Below, piece after piece: positions 33,386 through 45,227 of a DNA stretch of 64,000 nucleotides. The stretch comes from Sternotherus odoratus (Eukaryota; Chordata; Testudines; Kinosternidae). The notes under the pieces are model-generated. The model was not told where the DNA came from and searched no databases. It saw nothing but the letters and a program-made list of their open reading frames with translations. The translations under genes were made by a program, and so were the position numbers. How positions within the stretch are numbered: the first letter of the stretch is position 1; the number at the start of each line of letters is the position of its first letter. The stretch covers positions 132,811,924 to 132,875,923 of the forward strand of contig JAVMKO010000003.1 of NCBI GenBank assembly GCA_032164245.1, given 5' to 3'.

Positions 33386-35525
33386 GATTCAGGACCAAAG
33401 GGTATCTAAAAATAGTGGCTGCAGTGAGCTACCTATGTTCATGGCTTAGGAATGGTCATATCTCTCAAGAGTGGAGTTACAGTCAATTATCACTGGTAAT
33501 TCCTCATGAGAGGGATGGTTTGTTGCATCTCTCTTCTGGGGTATTTGAATTAATACTACATTTAGCTATAATAACAATTCTATGTATTCTGGACATCACA
33601 ATGTCTGTATCCATTTTGACATGGTTTTACATTTACATAACTATATACATGTTTTGTGTGCATGGTATCGAGTGCTTAATCTTTCTTCTTTTGTCTGTAA
33701 AATTTCAGCCCTATTTACATTATTTTATGCTTCACATACTCTTGCTTTTTTAAGTTACACCTGCAGATTATTATCTGTGTTCCATCAGCATAAATGCTTC
33801 AGGATCAGCACTTTTCTGTTCTCCCATGAAAAGTGATGAGGACTTGCAGTGGCTTAGGTCATATGATCTGTCTCAGTGCTGTCTTATACGGACACCAGAA
33901 GCAAGGAGAGAAAGTGAGTGCTATTTCGGCCACACTTTTTTGAATTCCCTGTGCAGATGCTCTTCATATTTCACAGCAGAATTAGTAACAGTAATCATTG
34001 TGGAATATTGAAAATGTCACTGCGCGTGGCTGCTACTGGCACTGGATGATGACAAACTTGTTCCATCCATTTGACACCACAAAAAGTCCACGTGTTGCAG
34101 AGCCGTGTGGTTCTGAAGTGATTAACAACATGGGAATGAGCAAAACTTGGCTTCAGTACCTGAGACTTTCCCTGTCTGACATGTAATACTGTTAGCAGGC
34201 TGTCTGAGGTACAGTAGATCCCTACACCACAGAGCTGTTTTACACCTTGTACTCTGAGGAGAACTTGTCAAATACATTCCTTTTTATACCAACTAGATGT
34301 ATTCCTGATCTTTACATACCCAGTTTAGCAACAGTCCATTTTAAGTATGTGGTCTGCATATTGAAGCAGTCTTTCTAAAGTATCATTTGATGACTCCTAA
34401 AGAGTAACATTGACTCATACTCTGAAAAAAAAATTGCAAGCTTTTCTTTTACTTGAAACAGAAGTTTGCGTCAGTAGCTCAGTAAAACTTGTGGGTAACT
34501 CAGCAACACCCATAAAAAGCTGTGTTTAGGGAATAATTGGACTTGCTTACAGAGCAATAGTGAAAGACTTCTTAGCTCAATTGTTGTTTGGGGTTTTTTT
34601 TAGTATCTGTAGAATGACTAAGATATATGGAAACAATTTTTTTTTTACCTGCAGTGATGTTGAGTAGGACTTAGCTGTGACTACCATGTTATTTAACTCT
34701 TGGTTATATTCGTTTTCTATGCAACTGACCTAAAATAGTGCTACCTTTAAAAAGTAGCTTTCAAATATTTGTTTTCCTGATTAAACTGTCAGAAGGGTGG
34801 GAATGATCAAAAGCACACAATGTCCAGGAGATAAAGAGCAGAATTTTCCAGAGCATGAATGATGGCTTTAACATCTGTACTCTAAATAATTATAAATGCT
34901 ATGGGGATGATTGATTAGTTTCATTACATGTCTTTTTAAAGGTATCACATGTCTTTCTGTTGCAAATATCAGGTTCATACTTTAGTTTATAGAACTTAAT
35001 GTGGAATTGGAATGTGAACTCCACACCACGGTATTGAAAATGTTCAATATTTTTTAAATTTCGATATTTTATTGAGTAAATCGTGGTTTATTTGTGACCT
35101 GTAACTAATGAAGTAGCAGCAGAGGAGGCTAGAATGTTATTAGAAGACTCTATGTGACTCTGATCAGCTCCGGCATGGGGGTGTGATTTATAACCTGTGC
35201 AATTTCAATGAGTCCAATAGAGTTGAATGGGTGACGTTAAATAGGATTCGGTTCAGAGAGCTTTAACACCCTTATGCTGTTGCCATGCAGGAACCAAACA
35301 GGTGTCCTTCCCCTCTCCAGACGCCAAATCATCAGGTCCTTACTTAGTGTGAAGCTAGTGGGAGTTTTTTGCCCTGCATAAAGACTGAGTAGAAACGGAG
35401 TAAGGACCTGAAGATTTAGCCTACTACCAGCAAAACTGTTCAGAGTTACAGAAACACTAATGAATCACGAACTCCCCAGCTCTGCAAGAGTATCGTTTTC
35501 CCACACTGTAAAGAATGTTTAATTT

Positions 35526-35539
35526 GGGGGGGGGGGGGG
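35526..35539. repeat. (G)14 homopolymer
   Basis: An uninterrupted run of 14 G residues. Confidence 0.95.
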
Positions 35540-36939
35540 AATTGATAATATCTGCAGTGATCTGTCTGGGTGCAGTGTAGGACCAGGTGCTAATAAACAA
35601 TCATCTTTCTTTTGGGGAGCTCCATCTGGAGGAACTCTATGAGGGAGAAGAGGTCCTGTGGCCCACTACTGATGAGTCAGCTCTGCAGATGGCATCAATT
35701 CATCTCCTTTTCATCTAGTCCAAATTCTGTTGTCACCTTGTCTGACCAACCCCTACGCCATCTCTTGTCTCATCCTTGGTCCTTCAGCCTCTCTGTGTAT
35801 TCATCCACTACAGCCTGATGGTAGCACAACTCTCTGGGTTAGGACACCTTTGTCTAGGCCCCCTGGCCAAGACTGAGAGGGAAGAATAGCTTGCAGAATC
35901 AATTTACCCTTCAGCACTACTCCTGAGGAGTTATAGGATTCTTTCCTTCAGGAACATTTGCATGAAAATATTCAAACAACAGTAACATTAACCAAAATCC
36001 AAGATTTATTATCACACAGAGAGAAGACATTTGCTTAACATCTCTAGATTTGCACTTTTCATAAGCTAAGCTAGATAAAACATCCTCAGCCTGGTTACAG
36101 AGAAAAAGAAAAAGTGAATAACAGTTTTCATGAAAGCAGTTCTCTCTTCCTTTGGTCAAACTGTCACCGTTGCTTGCTGACTGATAGCTTGCTTGCTTTA
36201 CCTCATTCAAAGATCTTTTTTACCAAGCCCACTTGCCCAGATGTAGGGCAGCCACCCCTATTCTCCAAACCAGTTCTCTCCAGTTGCCTAGACATACAAC
36301 AGCAGTGTTGCAAGTTCTTGCAATTTAGTTGCAAGTCTCTTGATCCATGGTATTTTTCTTAAAGCCCCAGATCCAGGATTCATTTGCTGGTATAAGAATC
36401 TCAGCTTTCACATTGTTGTTTTAAATAAGCAAGTTTCTAGCCGTCTTGGTTATGGACAAAAGCCTGAAGACATGAACCCTCAAGGTTCCAGAAATAAAAA
36501 ACAACAACCAAACAAACCCAAAAATGTATTATTTTTAAAATCTCATGATTTTAAACCCAGTCTTATGATTTTTGAATATTTGAGTTTGGTAATTTGGCAA
36601 AAGGGTTTGGGACTAGCTTCTTTCTCTGTGATGAGTCACTGAAGTTACAAAACCCTTAACAATGATTAAAGGTCTAGTGATCAGTTGGAGAATCATATTT
36701 CACAGATCTGTATGCATGTCTCTATCCCAGCCAGTTTCTGAATCATCCTTTCAAGCAGGGCAGATGGACATTTTCCTCAGTCCTGCCCTTACCCCATTTT
36801 CCATGGTCATGGACTATAAATTAGGGATGGAGGTGTAGCTCCACTGTCACAGTTTGTTTTCTCTGTGTCAGCCTGACGATGGACTTGAAAACTGAACCAG
36901 ACAAAATGACATTAATGGGCTAGGGGTTAACTGGAGAAC

Positions 36940-36956
36940 GGGGGGGGGGGGGGGGG
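36940..36956. repeat. (G)17 homopolymer
   Basis: The longest G-run in the window, 17 uninterrupted G residues. Confidence 0.95.
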
Positions 36957-37583
36957 AGATTCTGCCTGTATTTTCTACTGGAAGTGTAATTCTACCCTTT
37001 GGCAACAATAAGGTCCTACTGAATCCTTCTCTACTTCTGGGTGTGCAGATCACAGCTCTGGCCCATTGTGCTTTTTTCCCATTTGTAGATGACTAGGAGA
37101 TTGACTTTTTCCCTTCTGAATGTAGCCTTTGCCAGAGTCATCCAAGACTTTGACATCTCTAGGTGGGATTAATGTAGTTAACTCTAATTGGCCCTGTGAT
37201 TGATGAGCATCTGGAAGCGTGGCTGATACAGGACTTGCCTGTTCATCTTCTGAAGAGGTTAGGTCATCATGGGCACTGAACACCTGTGTTCCACGTGCCA
37301 CACTAGCTATCTATTAGACTGGGTGTAATTTAAGCTGCTTGTGATCATCTCTAAAGCCTTTGGCCTGGGACCAAGTTATTTAGAGAACCAACTCCTAGTC
37401 TTACGCTACATCATGACAACTGAAGAAAGCTGAGGCATTAGTGCTGTCAGTTTCTGAATTTCACTTATCTCTGGCAGATTATTCTTATTTAAGGATCCAC
37501 ATTTTAGGAACTCATTTCCCAGAATTCTTTTCCAGAGTCTAAGCAACAGATCATTCCACTTTTTTGCTCAGTCAGACTTTTTA

Positions 37584-37745
37584 GGGGTTTGTCTACACTA
37601 GACTTCTTTATCTGGACTGAAGGTAAAAGGTAAACATTTGTAGACCGGATTAAATGTTTGAGAATTGTTCACAAATGTGTTAACTGCCTTGAGTTAATTG
37701 ACAGTCAGTTAACGCTAGGTAAAAATGTCCAATGTAGACATACAC
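37584..37745. mobile_element. GTCTACAC-terminus MITE, short palindromic copy
   Basis: The left end GGGGTTTGTCTACACTAG faces the right end CAATGTAGACATACAC. The interior is loosely palindromic, with TAAACATTTGTAGACC and GTTAACTGCC / AGTCAGTTAACG words. It is 162 bp with no coding capacity. Confidence 0.6.
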
Positions 37746-37825
37746 TAAGTGGACACAGCGGATGGGATTTGCAAAGGTACTTAAGAGCGGGCCCAATTCT
37801 GCTTCCACTGAATTCGCTACAAATG

Positions 37826-37976
37826 AGTATCATTATTCCTGTTTTGGAGATGGGAAACTGAGGCAGAGAGAGGTGAAATGATTTGCCCTAAGGCACTTAA
37901 TAGGCCAGTAGCAGATCTAGTAAGAGCACTGGAGTCTCCTGAGGCCCAGTCCAGCACTCTACCCAGTAGGCCAAAG
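37826..37976 (-). mobile_element. MIR-like SINE (minus strand)
   Basis: AGTATCATTATTCCTGTTTT, then GAGATGGGAAACTGAGGCAG, AGAGAGGTGAAATGATTTGC and a final CAGCACTCTACCCAGTAGGC correspond, in order, to the reversed conserved core and tRNA-related head of MIR/CORE-SINEs. Confidence 0.8.
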
Positions 37977-39947
37977 TTGAATGCTTTTGTAAACTCTAAC
38001 CTTGAACTTTCCCCCTGTAGCTGGCTGTTTTAGAGAGAGAATTGGGAAGCTGATCCTGTTGAGACAACATTTTTTGACCCTAGAAAATATTTTTGAATGT
38101 TTTATAGAAAATGCCTATATAATTCTGACGGGTGTTAAGTACATCAAACAGTGAAAATGTTCAGCCTAACTTTTACCTTCACAAGCTGTTTGGTACTGAT
38201 TTTAAAGGGACATTCTCAGGTTAAAATTATAGAGAGAGAATATTACAACTGAGAGAATGTTAAGAGTCAGAAATTTGAATGGAACTCCCACTCAGCCTCC
38301 CTTTTTCAGTGCTTGCAATCTTGGTACATAGAAATGTATCTCAATGGGACATCAAAGTTCCTAAACATCTACTTGACATCAACTGTGCTTGCAATTATTT
38401 ATACCTGCACATTGAAGATGCCAAAAATGAAGCTAGGTTTTAAAAATATAGCCCATCAACCTATTTTGATTTTTCACCATTTGTTTTTCTTCTTTGCACT
38501 TGCCACATCTTGGATGATAAAATAAACTCTTCTCTTTGTGGTTCCCATGAACTAGCACAGTGCTACTGTTTAAATTTTAAAAAATGATTCATAGTGACTT
38601 TAATTGTAAAATCATTTCTACTAACATTCAGTTTTCTAAAAATCTTTTTTTTAAAGCAGAATATAACTAAATGACCTGACTCTGTCCCTTTAATATCCTA
38701 TCACTTTGTTCTTTTTAAACTGGTTTAAACCCCGAGGTGTAGATTAGGCACAAGGGAAAACCCCTGCAATTTTAGATCATTTGTCAGACTATGAGATGTA
38801 CTCTATGCTGCATTTATTGTATATCTTTGAAAATACAGAGGACTTTACCTCAGAAGTGTATGTCTTGGGTTTGTCCACATTTGTGAGAATGTTAATACTG
38901 TGTTGTGGGAATAGTGCTGCGTTCCCTGTTATCATGCAAGCAATTGCTAACTGTAGACCTCTGACTTTGTAATTTGTTCTTTATGGACTAGCCTGCAGCC
39001 AATAAGCAAAATCAATAGTCTTTGCTGAAAAGTAAGCAAGTGCCAGTGTGTTATGTGACAGGTGAAGATACATGTGCTTACCAGGGGTCAGGGGGCCACA
39101 TCAAATTTCTCTCTGACTTCTTTTCAAAAAGCTAAATCCATTTAGGGAACATTCGTCATTGGAAAATGTTGCAGTGGGGAATTAGGCAGGCTTCTACTCT
39201 TCTTTTCTCATTTAACGATGTTTGTTTTCAACAGCCTGTTCAATAATGTCACTGAGAAGAAATTATGTGAGAAGAATAAAGTGCTTATAGTCTATTTATT
39301 TATTCATTCATTTCTGCAGAATAACACTAGCTGTTGCATTCTCATGTTTATTAATACTATTGTGGTAGTCCAAACATTTGTTTGTTCTCATCTCCCTTTG
39401 AAAAAAATAAGGTGGGACTCATGGCAGTATGGAACTGATTACCTCCAGTTTAAGTCTGAGATGAAGGTTGTACAGGATTGATGGGAGCTATATATTTCTA
39501 TAAGCTACCATTCTCTGTATTTGAATAGGATGTAAATATAGTCCATCATTTCTGTACTGCTGCGAGATTGGAAAGCTTTTTGTTTTTCAAATTGGAATGA
39601 TCGGGCTTGAGGCATATCAGAAAAAGCTAAATAAATAAATAAAAATGCTCTAGTGGGCTAAAATAGATTTAGATGGACTTAGTTAAATGGGCTTATCATC
39701 TTGGAGATTTTATCACCACAGTTCCCTCCCCCTCCCCGCCATCAACTAAGTATTTGAATGTTCAGGCTATTAGGGTTATTAGGCTTTTTGTATTTGAATG
39801 TTCAGGTTATTAGGGAAACTGAATCCAGTCAAAAAGCCGTGCTTCTCAACATGATGTTAAACTGAAACTAATCACACTGGCAGGTGTTTTTAATATTAAA
39901 TTTTGAAAGGGGGCGGAATAACCCAGCAACTCATCAGAGCACAGGTA
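37977..39947. other. Unassigned AT-rich sequence
   Basis: No exon or known repeat is visible, apart from an AAAT microsatellite near 39627-39645 and a local direct duplication of TATTTGAATGTTCAGG around 39750-39805. Confidence 0.35.
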
Positions 39948-40428
39948 AATTTTTCAAAAGTGCCTATGTGATTTAGGCTCCTCTGTTCTATTTTCAAATG
40001 TGGCTTAGACATTTACAAGTGTAAATCCTACTGATTTTTTTCAATTAGTTTTAGGCTCCTACATGCCTAAGCCTTGGTCTACACTGGGGGGGCAAGGATC
40101 GACCTAAGATATGCAACTTCAGCTACAAGAATAGCATAGCTGAAGTCAATGTATTTAGACTGACTTACCGCGGTGTCTTCGCAGCACTGAGTCGACTGCT
40201 GCCACTTCCCTGTTGACTCCGGCTGCGCCTCTCGCAGCGGTGGAGTACCAGAGTTGACGGGAGAGCGCTTGTGGTTCGATTGATCGTGTCTAGACTAGAT
40301 GCAGTAAATTGACCCCCGATAGATCAGTCGCGACCCACCGATCCAGCAGGTAGTGTAGACGTATTCACAGTCATTTTTGAAAATGGGATGTAAGCTCCTA
40401 AATCACATAGGCACTTCTGAAAATGTTT
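39948..40428. repeat. Large foldback repeat split by a MITE
   Basis: The left arm begins TTTTTCAAAAGTGCCTATGT and contains GATTTAGGCTCC. The right arm (about 40372-40428) contains GTAAGCTCCTAAATCACATA followed by GGCACTTCTGAAAA, its inverse. The two arms belong to one palindromic interspersed repeat whose middle is interrupted by the MITE at 40071-40368. Confidence 0.75.
40071..40368 (+). mobile_element. GTCTACAC-terminus MITE (family 1), nested
   Basis: The left end is GCCTTGGTCTACACTGGGG and the right end GGTAGTGTAGACGTATTCAC. The interior GGATCGACCTAAGATATG, GAATAGCATAGCTGAAG, CTTACCGCGGTGTCTTC and TGTCTAGACTAGATGC matches the 6701-6978 copy throughout. It sits inside the older palindrome 39948-40428. 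Confidence 0.82.
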
Positions 40429-41000
40429 TCCTTCCTCTCATGAAAATGAAAGAAGCCTTAATACCATAGTCTGAATTTTAGTGATCATAGTTGCTCCATT
40501 TGACAACCTGGCTTGCTGCCATTATGTTACCACATCTACCTGCATACATCTGGTCAAGAAAAGATGACAGTTACCATTCAGTTGTGATCAGATTAGAGGT
40601 TTCCTACATGAAAGCAGAATTTAATGAAACAATCAGATTGCTGTTTTAAAAATCCAAATTCCTGTTGTGCCATTTTTGAGTCTAGCATGTAATATAACCA
40701 ATCCTAATTTTTCTTTCCAGACTTCGCTTTCTTTATACAAATATTTTTCTCCTATTAATATTTTCTCTCAACTGAGCACTGCCTTTGAAGACACAGAATT
40801 ACTGTGTGCAGTTTTCCAGCAGCCTTTGAAACGGGGTGCTGCTACACTGTGTGCCCACACCAGGCTCTGGGGTTTTACGAGGTGCTTTTGAAGCTGTGTG
40901 TTATCTAGTGAGTAGTTGTCTTGCAGTAGCATTGGGAAGAAATAAGAAAAACTTCCAGGCTGACTCACGGGGGTCCTATAAGACACTGTAATGGAAAGGC

Positions 41001-41025
41001 AAAAAAAAAAAAAAAAAAAAAAAAA
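41001..41025. repeat. (A)25 homopolymer
   Basis: An uninterrupted run of 25 A residues. It is not attached to a recognisable retroposon. Confidence 0.95.
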
Positions 41026-42390
41026 GGCCCTTTGTCAACCTTAAAAAAACCAACCAAGCAAAACCCACAATGGTGCTTTTTTAGTCAGTAGGCTGCAGAC
41101 ATTACAATAAGATTGGAGTTTCTGCTGTCAGAGTTTTGGACTATGGAAACTTTCTTTGCCACTGAATCCTGTTAGTGTGTCTGTTTGTCCCATTTTCTAT
41201 GCCCTTTGTGCATTATATGATAAGAGCAAATATTCAGTGTTGTTTTTATTGGACGTAATGCTAAATTCTAACACCTCAAAGTTTTGGTAGGAATTTTGAC
41301 AAAATAGGGATCTGGATTCAGATTTCACAGGTGGCTGTCCCTTGGTGAATGAATCCATGTGGCAGGCTGCAGATAAAATGGGAATTAATAATCTCTTCAC
41401 CCATTGTTTATAAAAATATAGATATGAGGATTTATTGATAATCTAGGGAAAAAACAAAACCAAAGTATTAGAACAACACTACTTCTGTTATACAAAGAGA
41501 AGAAATAGTGACTTAGGGTCTTTTCTGAGTTCCTGGTTGCACAGAGCCTAGGTTAAACCTGAGATTTACCAGCTCAGCTCTTTTTTTGTTAGGTCTTAAA
41601 CTTTTCCTCCAATAAACAAATTACAAATACCTTCTTACAGGCTGTTTTTCCTCAGAAATGGCAAGTTTTGTGACCTCATACTGCTGATACAGCCTAAGTG
41701 CTGCCTCATTGCTAACAAATACCGACCAAGCCAAAGAGTCTCTACCCCTTTTGCAAATGGCTGCTGGACTCAAAAGAAACGTGTATCCTGGGGCTTTCGT
41801 AACCACAGGCCTCGTTACAGTGCCCCATATCTGCGCCATTCCTGCATCAAAACCTCAGATCCATGCTCCCTTGAAACTTCCCAAAGTTCAAATCTAGAAC
41901 TAGACTTGGGACCTTGAGCCTATCTCTAGGTCTTATGATATGGTGCAATATATGTGAACTTTTTGAGGTTTCCATTCAGCATCTCCATCCAAACTTCAAT
42001 TTAGTGTTTGACTAGGAGACCGCTAGTTTGACTACAAATCTTTCTTTTAATGCTCATGGAATCCTATCAGTTTTTGTCTAGGTTTCCTTTCACTTGTTTC
42101 ATAAATTGTGGGTGCCTCAATAAAAGAAATTACCAGCAAAATAACACAAATAACTTGGAAATAACACAAGCCATAAGTTAATTAGCCTGACTTTTGAATG
42201 TGACAGTGTTCTTCACAATTTGGCATTGTTGGGATTTTAATATGACTGTTGCTTGGCCCTTGTACCTTAAATTCAACTTTTGGTTGCTTTTCCAAATTAT
42301 CAGATGTAACGTATTTTTAGAATGTCTTTGAGTATGCATCTTAAAACCTAACAATCTTTTTGTAATCCCTCTCATTGCTATTTTCCCCAT

Positions 42391-42462
42391 GGGCTCGTCT
42401 TCACTCCTGTGGTGCGGGATTGATCTTCTGGCGATCGATTTATCGCGTCTGGTTAAGATGCA
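42391..42462 (-). mobile_element. Family-1 MITE terminal fragment
   Basis: GGGCTCGTCTTCACTCC at the edge, then GCGATCGATTTATCGCGTCT, corresponds to the terminal part of the family-1 elements. The rest of the element is missing. Confidence 0.6.
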
Positions 42463-43444
42463 ATAATTTTTCTCATTTTCCTGCTGCCTAACACACCAGA
42501 TACTAGCAGGACAGCACGCTAGTTACGAGGGCAGTATAAAGGCCTACAGAGAACAGACAAAATATGTCCCTCCTATGTTAGACCCTGATCCTGCAATGAA
42601 ATCCATGAGAGATGCACCCTGTGTTTCTGCAGAACTTGCATTAGAAGTCGACGAAGATCCGTGTCAGTACAGACACCTGTCTGCGCACATCCCTGGGGGA
42701 CTGATGTCTTTATTTAAACCTACCTGTTTTGTTTTCCTGAAACCAAAGTCCTCCCTTGCCCCTCTCATATGTAATTTACACTCATACGTAAACCTAAGAC
42801 TGCTTACTTTTGTGTAACATAATTCACCATTTATGCCCGCTCTGAATTTGGCTTGATTTCTCAATATAAAGTTTGAAGCTGAATGAAATCTTGATTTGCT
42901 CTCTATACATAGGTGTATAAAGATGTATCCCATTGGCTCTTGCTGCTGAGGCTAGTTATGTTCTAGATCTGTATTATTGAATCTAGCAAAGAATAAGAGT
43001 GTCAAGTTCTAAAATGTATTTGATGGGGGTTTTCATACTTGAGGCGAAGAGAAAAAAAGTAACATAGGGGCTGATTCTGATCTCAATCATCCTAATGTGG
43101 GGTAGTGTAGCTCTTACGACTTTGTTTGAGTTACTCCTAATTCAGTTACCTGATCCAAAACCCTCTGAAGTCAGCGAAAAGATCCCGTTGGACTTTGGCT
43201 CAGACCTTAACAGAGATACAAGTGAGGGCAGAATTATAATAATAATTATTAATAATAATTGTTTAAAGCCTTCTTCCCCCCCCCCCAGCAACTCATAAAT
43301 GTAGCTGGCGAATGATTAATAACAAGTACTTCATTCAGTTAATTTTGCCTTTTTCTCTTCGTGAATTGTCTATGAGCAGACTGAAATATTCTAATATTTA
43401 TTCATTGTTTGAAATTGTTCACAGAGCAAGTTCTGCAAATAATT

Positions 43445-43548
43445 CTTGGGCCCTGACCCTGCACAGACTTACACATACACTTACCCACTATAGGTCTACT
43501 CTCAGTGAATATAGTTAAGCATGTGTACAGGTCTTTGCAGGAGTAAGT
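43445..43548. repeat. Foldback repeat with CTTACACATAC arms
   Basis: CCTGACCCTGCACAGACTTA at the left faces GTGTACAGGTCTTTGCAGG at the right, with GTCTACTCTCAGTGAATATA in the middle. It is a diverged relative of the seasonal palindrome class seen at 7127-7303 and 54178-54293. Confidence 0.5.
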
Positions 43549-44571
43549 CATAGTCTGTAGTTTTTTTTCTCCAAACAGTTAATTTTAAATATTAATATTC
43601 AGAATTCAAGCTGTTTTGACTGGACACATAGGTCACATGATAGTTTATTTTTCCCTGACTGGATGCGCACCATTTAGAATCAGGTTTATTAAGTAAACAC
43701 TTGACCACTAATTCAAAATTAACTATCCATGAATAATCCATATGTCGTCTTAAAATTCACTATTTTGTCAAACTTTCCAGCCAGTGAATTTGTTTGCTAG
43801 AATATTTATGGAAAACAAACACAACAGGGATCTGAAGATAGCTGAAGAAAATTTTAAAAACCCTAATATTCATGGAAAAAATATTGCAGTATTACCCTTT
43901 CTCTATACATAACTTATTTTATTTCAAGAGAAAATTGGATTAGTTACTACTCTAAATTGGATCAGAACTACCTTAAAAATGGGATACCAAATATACATTA
44001 AAATATTTTACCTTGCTCAAGTAGCTTTCAAAAGGAGGGGAGGGGGGGGGGGAGTCACAGTGATGAGGATCTCTTAAGAAGCACAGGGACTGACCAGTCC
44101 TTTGGAGAAGTTTTAGATTAAAGCATCAGGCAGTCTTGTGCTAGTTTTCTGACCTAGAGATCTCTTCAGCACAGCGGGGTAATCTTCACTCCATTTTGAG
44201 TCTCTAACCCCTCTGAAGAAAAGGTATCAGTGTTACTTAGCTGCGATGCAAATAAATATTCATAACAATGGCACATGCATAGCTAATTGAACAGTTTTTG
44301 TTAATATTACACTAGATATTCATGGGCATGTGCCTTTTTCTATAATGAAAATACTGCCTTAGGCTAGCTTTGTTTTTCTTGTCAAGCACAATTTATGTGC
44401 TTTCATTTAAATGAATATAAACTCCTTATTCTCATGACAAAATAATTCACCATTCACATCTTTGGGTAAAGATTTTCTTTATTCCTTTGTGGTCTTTTTT
44501 TTTTTTTAAAGAAACCTCTAAGTGTATCTTGATTTTTTTTTCCAGGCATTATGTCTAATTTCACAACACAT

Positions 44572-45219
44572 CATAGGCGCGCGCAGCACATTTCGTTGGG
44601 TGTGCACCCAGGGAGCCCCACCCTAGCCCTGCCCTCATCCACTCCCTTCCACTTCCCACCCCCTGACTGCCCCCTCAAAATCCCCAATCCCCTCTGCTCC
44701 TTGTCCCCTGACTACCCCCTCCTGATACTCCCCCATCCTAACTGCCCCCCTAGGATCCCACCCCCTACCCAACCCCCCTGTTCCCATCCCCTGACTCCCT
44801 GCCCCTTATCCAACCCCCCTGGCCTCCTTACCATGCTGCTTACCTCCACCTCCCCCCTCTCCCAGACCCTCAGCATGCCATGTCCAGGAGTGGCTCTGGA
44901 CAGCACTGCAGCGGCGTGGCTTCAGTAGGGCCTGAGCTCCAGCCGCTTGGCCAGTCGGAGCTTGCAGCCCCGCCCCCTTATCACGCCACTCTGAGTGGCA
45001 GGAGCTCAGCTCCCACCGGAGCCACACCACTGCAATGCTGTCCAGGGCCACTCCTGGACGCAGTGTGCTGAGGCACTGGGGGATGGGGGAAGGTAGGAGC
45101 AGGGATGGGGGGGAGCCTCCCTGGCCAGGAGCTCAGGCGGGTCATGTAGGACGAGCTTGTCCAGACCTGCATTAGGTTGTGCCTGTGCACACCCGGCACA
45201 CCCTTTGCGCAGGCCTATG
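44572..45219. mobile_element. 648-bp hAT-type non-autonomous transposon, complete, perfect TSD
   Basis: The left terminus CATAGGCGCGCGCAGCAC and the reverse of the right terminus, CATAGGCCTGCGCAAAGG, are inverted, and similarity continues for about 35 bp to GTGTGCAC. CAACACAT is duplicated exactly at 44564-44571 and 45220-45227. The C-rich interior (CACTTCCCACCCCCTGACTG) is homologous to the interior of 20363-21270, although the termini differ. A second internal inverted repeat pairs TGTCCAGGAGTGGCTC near 44881 with GGCCACTCCTGGAC near 45046. Frames of 60-125 codons inside it are artefacts. Confidence 0.9.
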
Positions 45220-45227
45220 CAACACAT

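Larger units (their letters stand above)
32276..37583. other. Unassigned sequence with one small palindrome and two G-runs
   Basis: No gene is recognised. A foldback repeat is at 33327-33385, and G homopolymers lie at 35526-35539 and 36940-36956. A 112-codon hydrophobic frame (33415-33753, plus) is T/A-rich and overlaps another frame in a different phase, so it is not called. Confidence 0.35.
40429..44571. other. Unassigned sequence with scattered short repeats
   Basis: It contains a 25-A run (41001-41025), a family-1 MITE fragment (42391-42462), an AAT-rich microsatellite near 43234-43260, C and G runs near 43276 and 44042, and a palindrome at 43445-43548. No coding exon is recognised. Confidence 0.35.

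Noticed and set aside
33415..33753. Hydrophobic 112-codon frame resembling a membrane protein
   Set aside because: The hydrophobicity comes from T-rich codons, a second frame overlaps it, and no start context or family feature is visible.
41001..41025. Poly-A tract as the tail of a processed pseudogene or SINE
   Set aside because: The sequence upstream has no recognisable gene or SINE body and no polyadenylation signal close to the tract. The same holds for the A-run at 27913.
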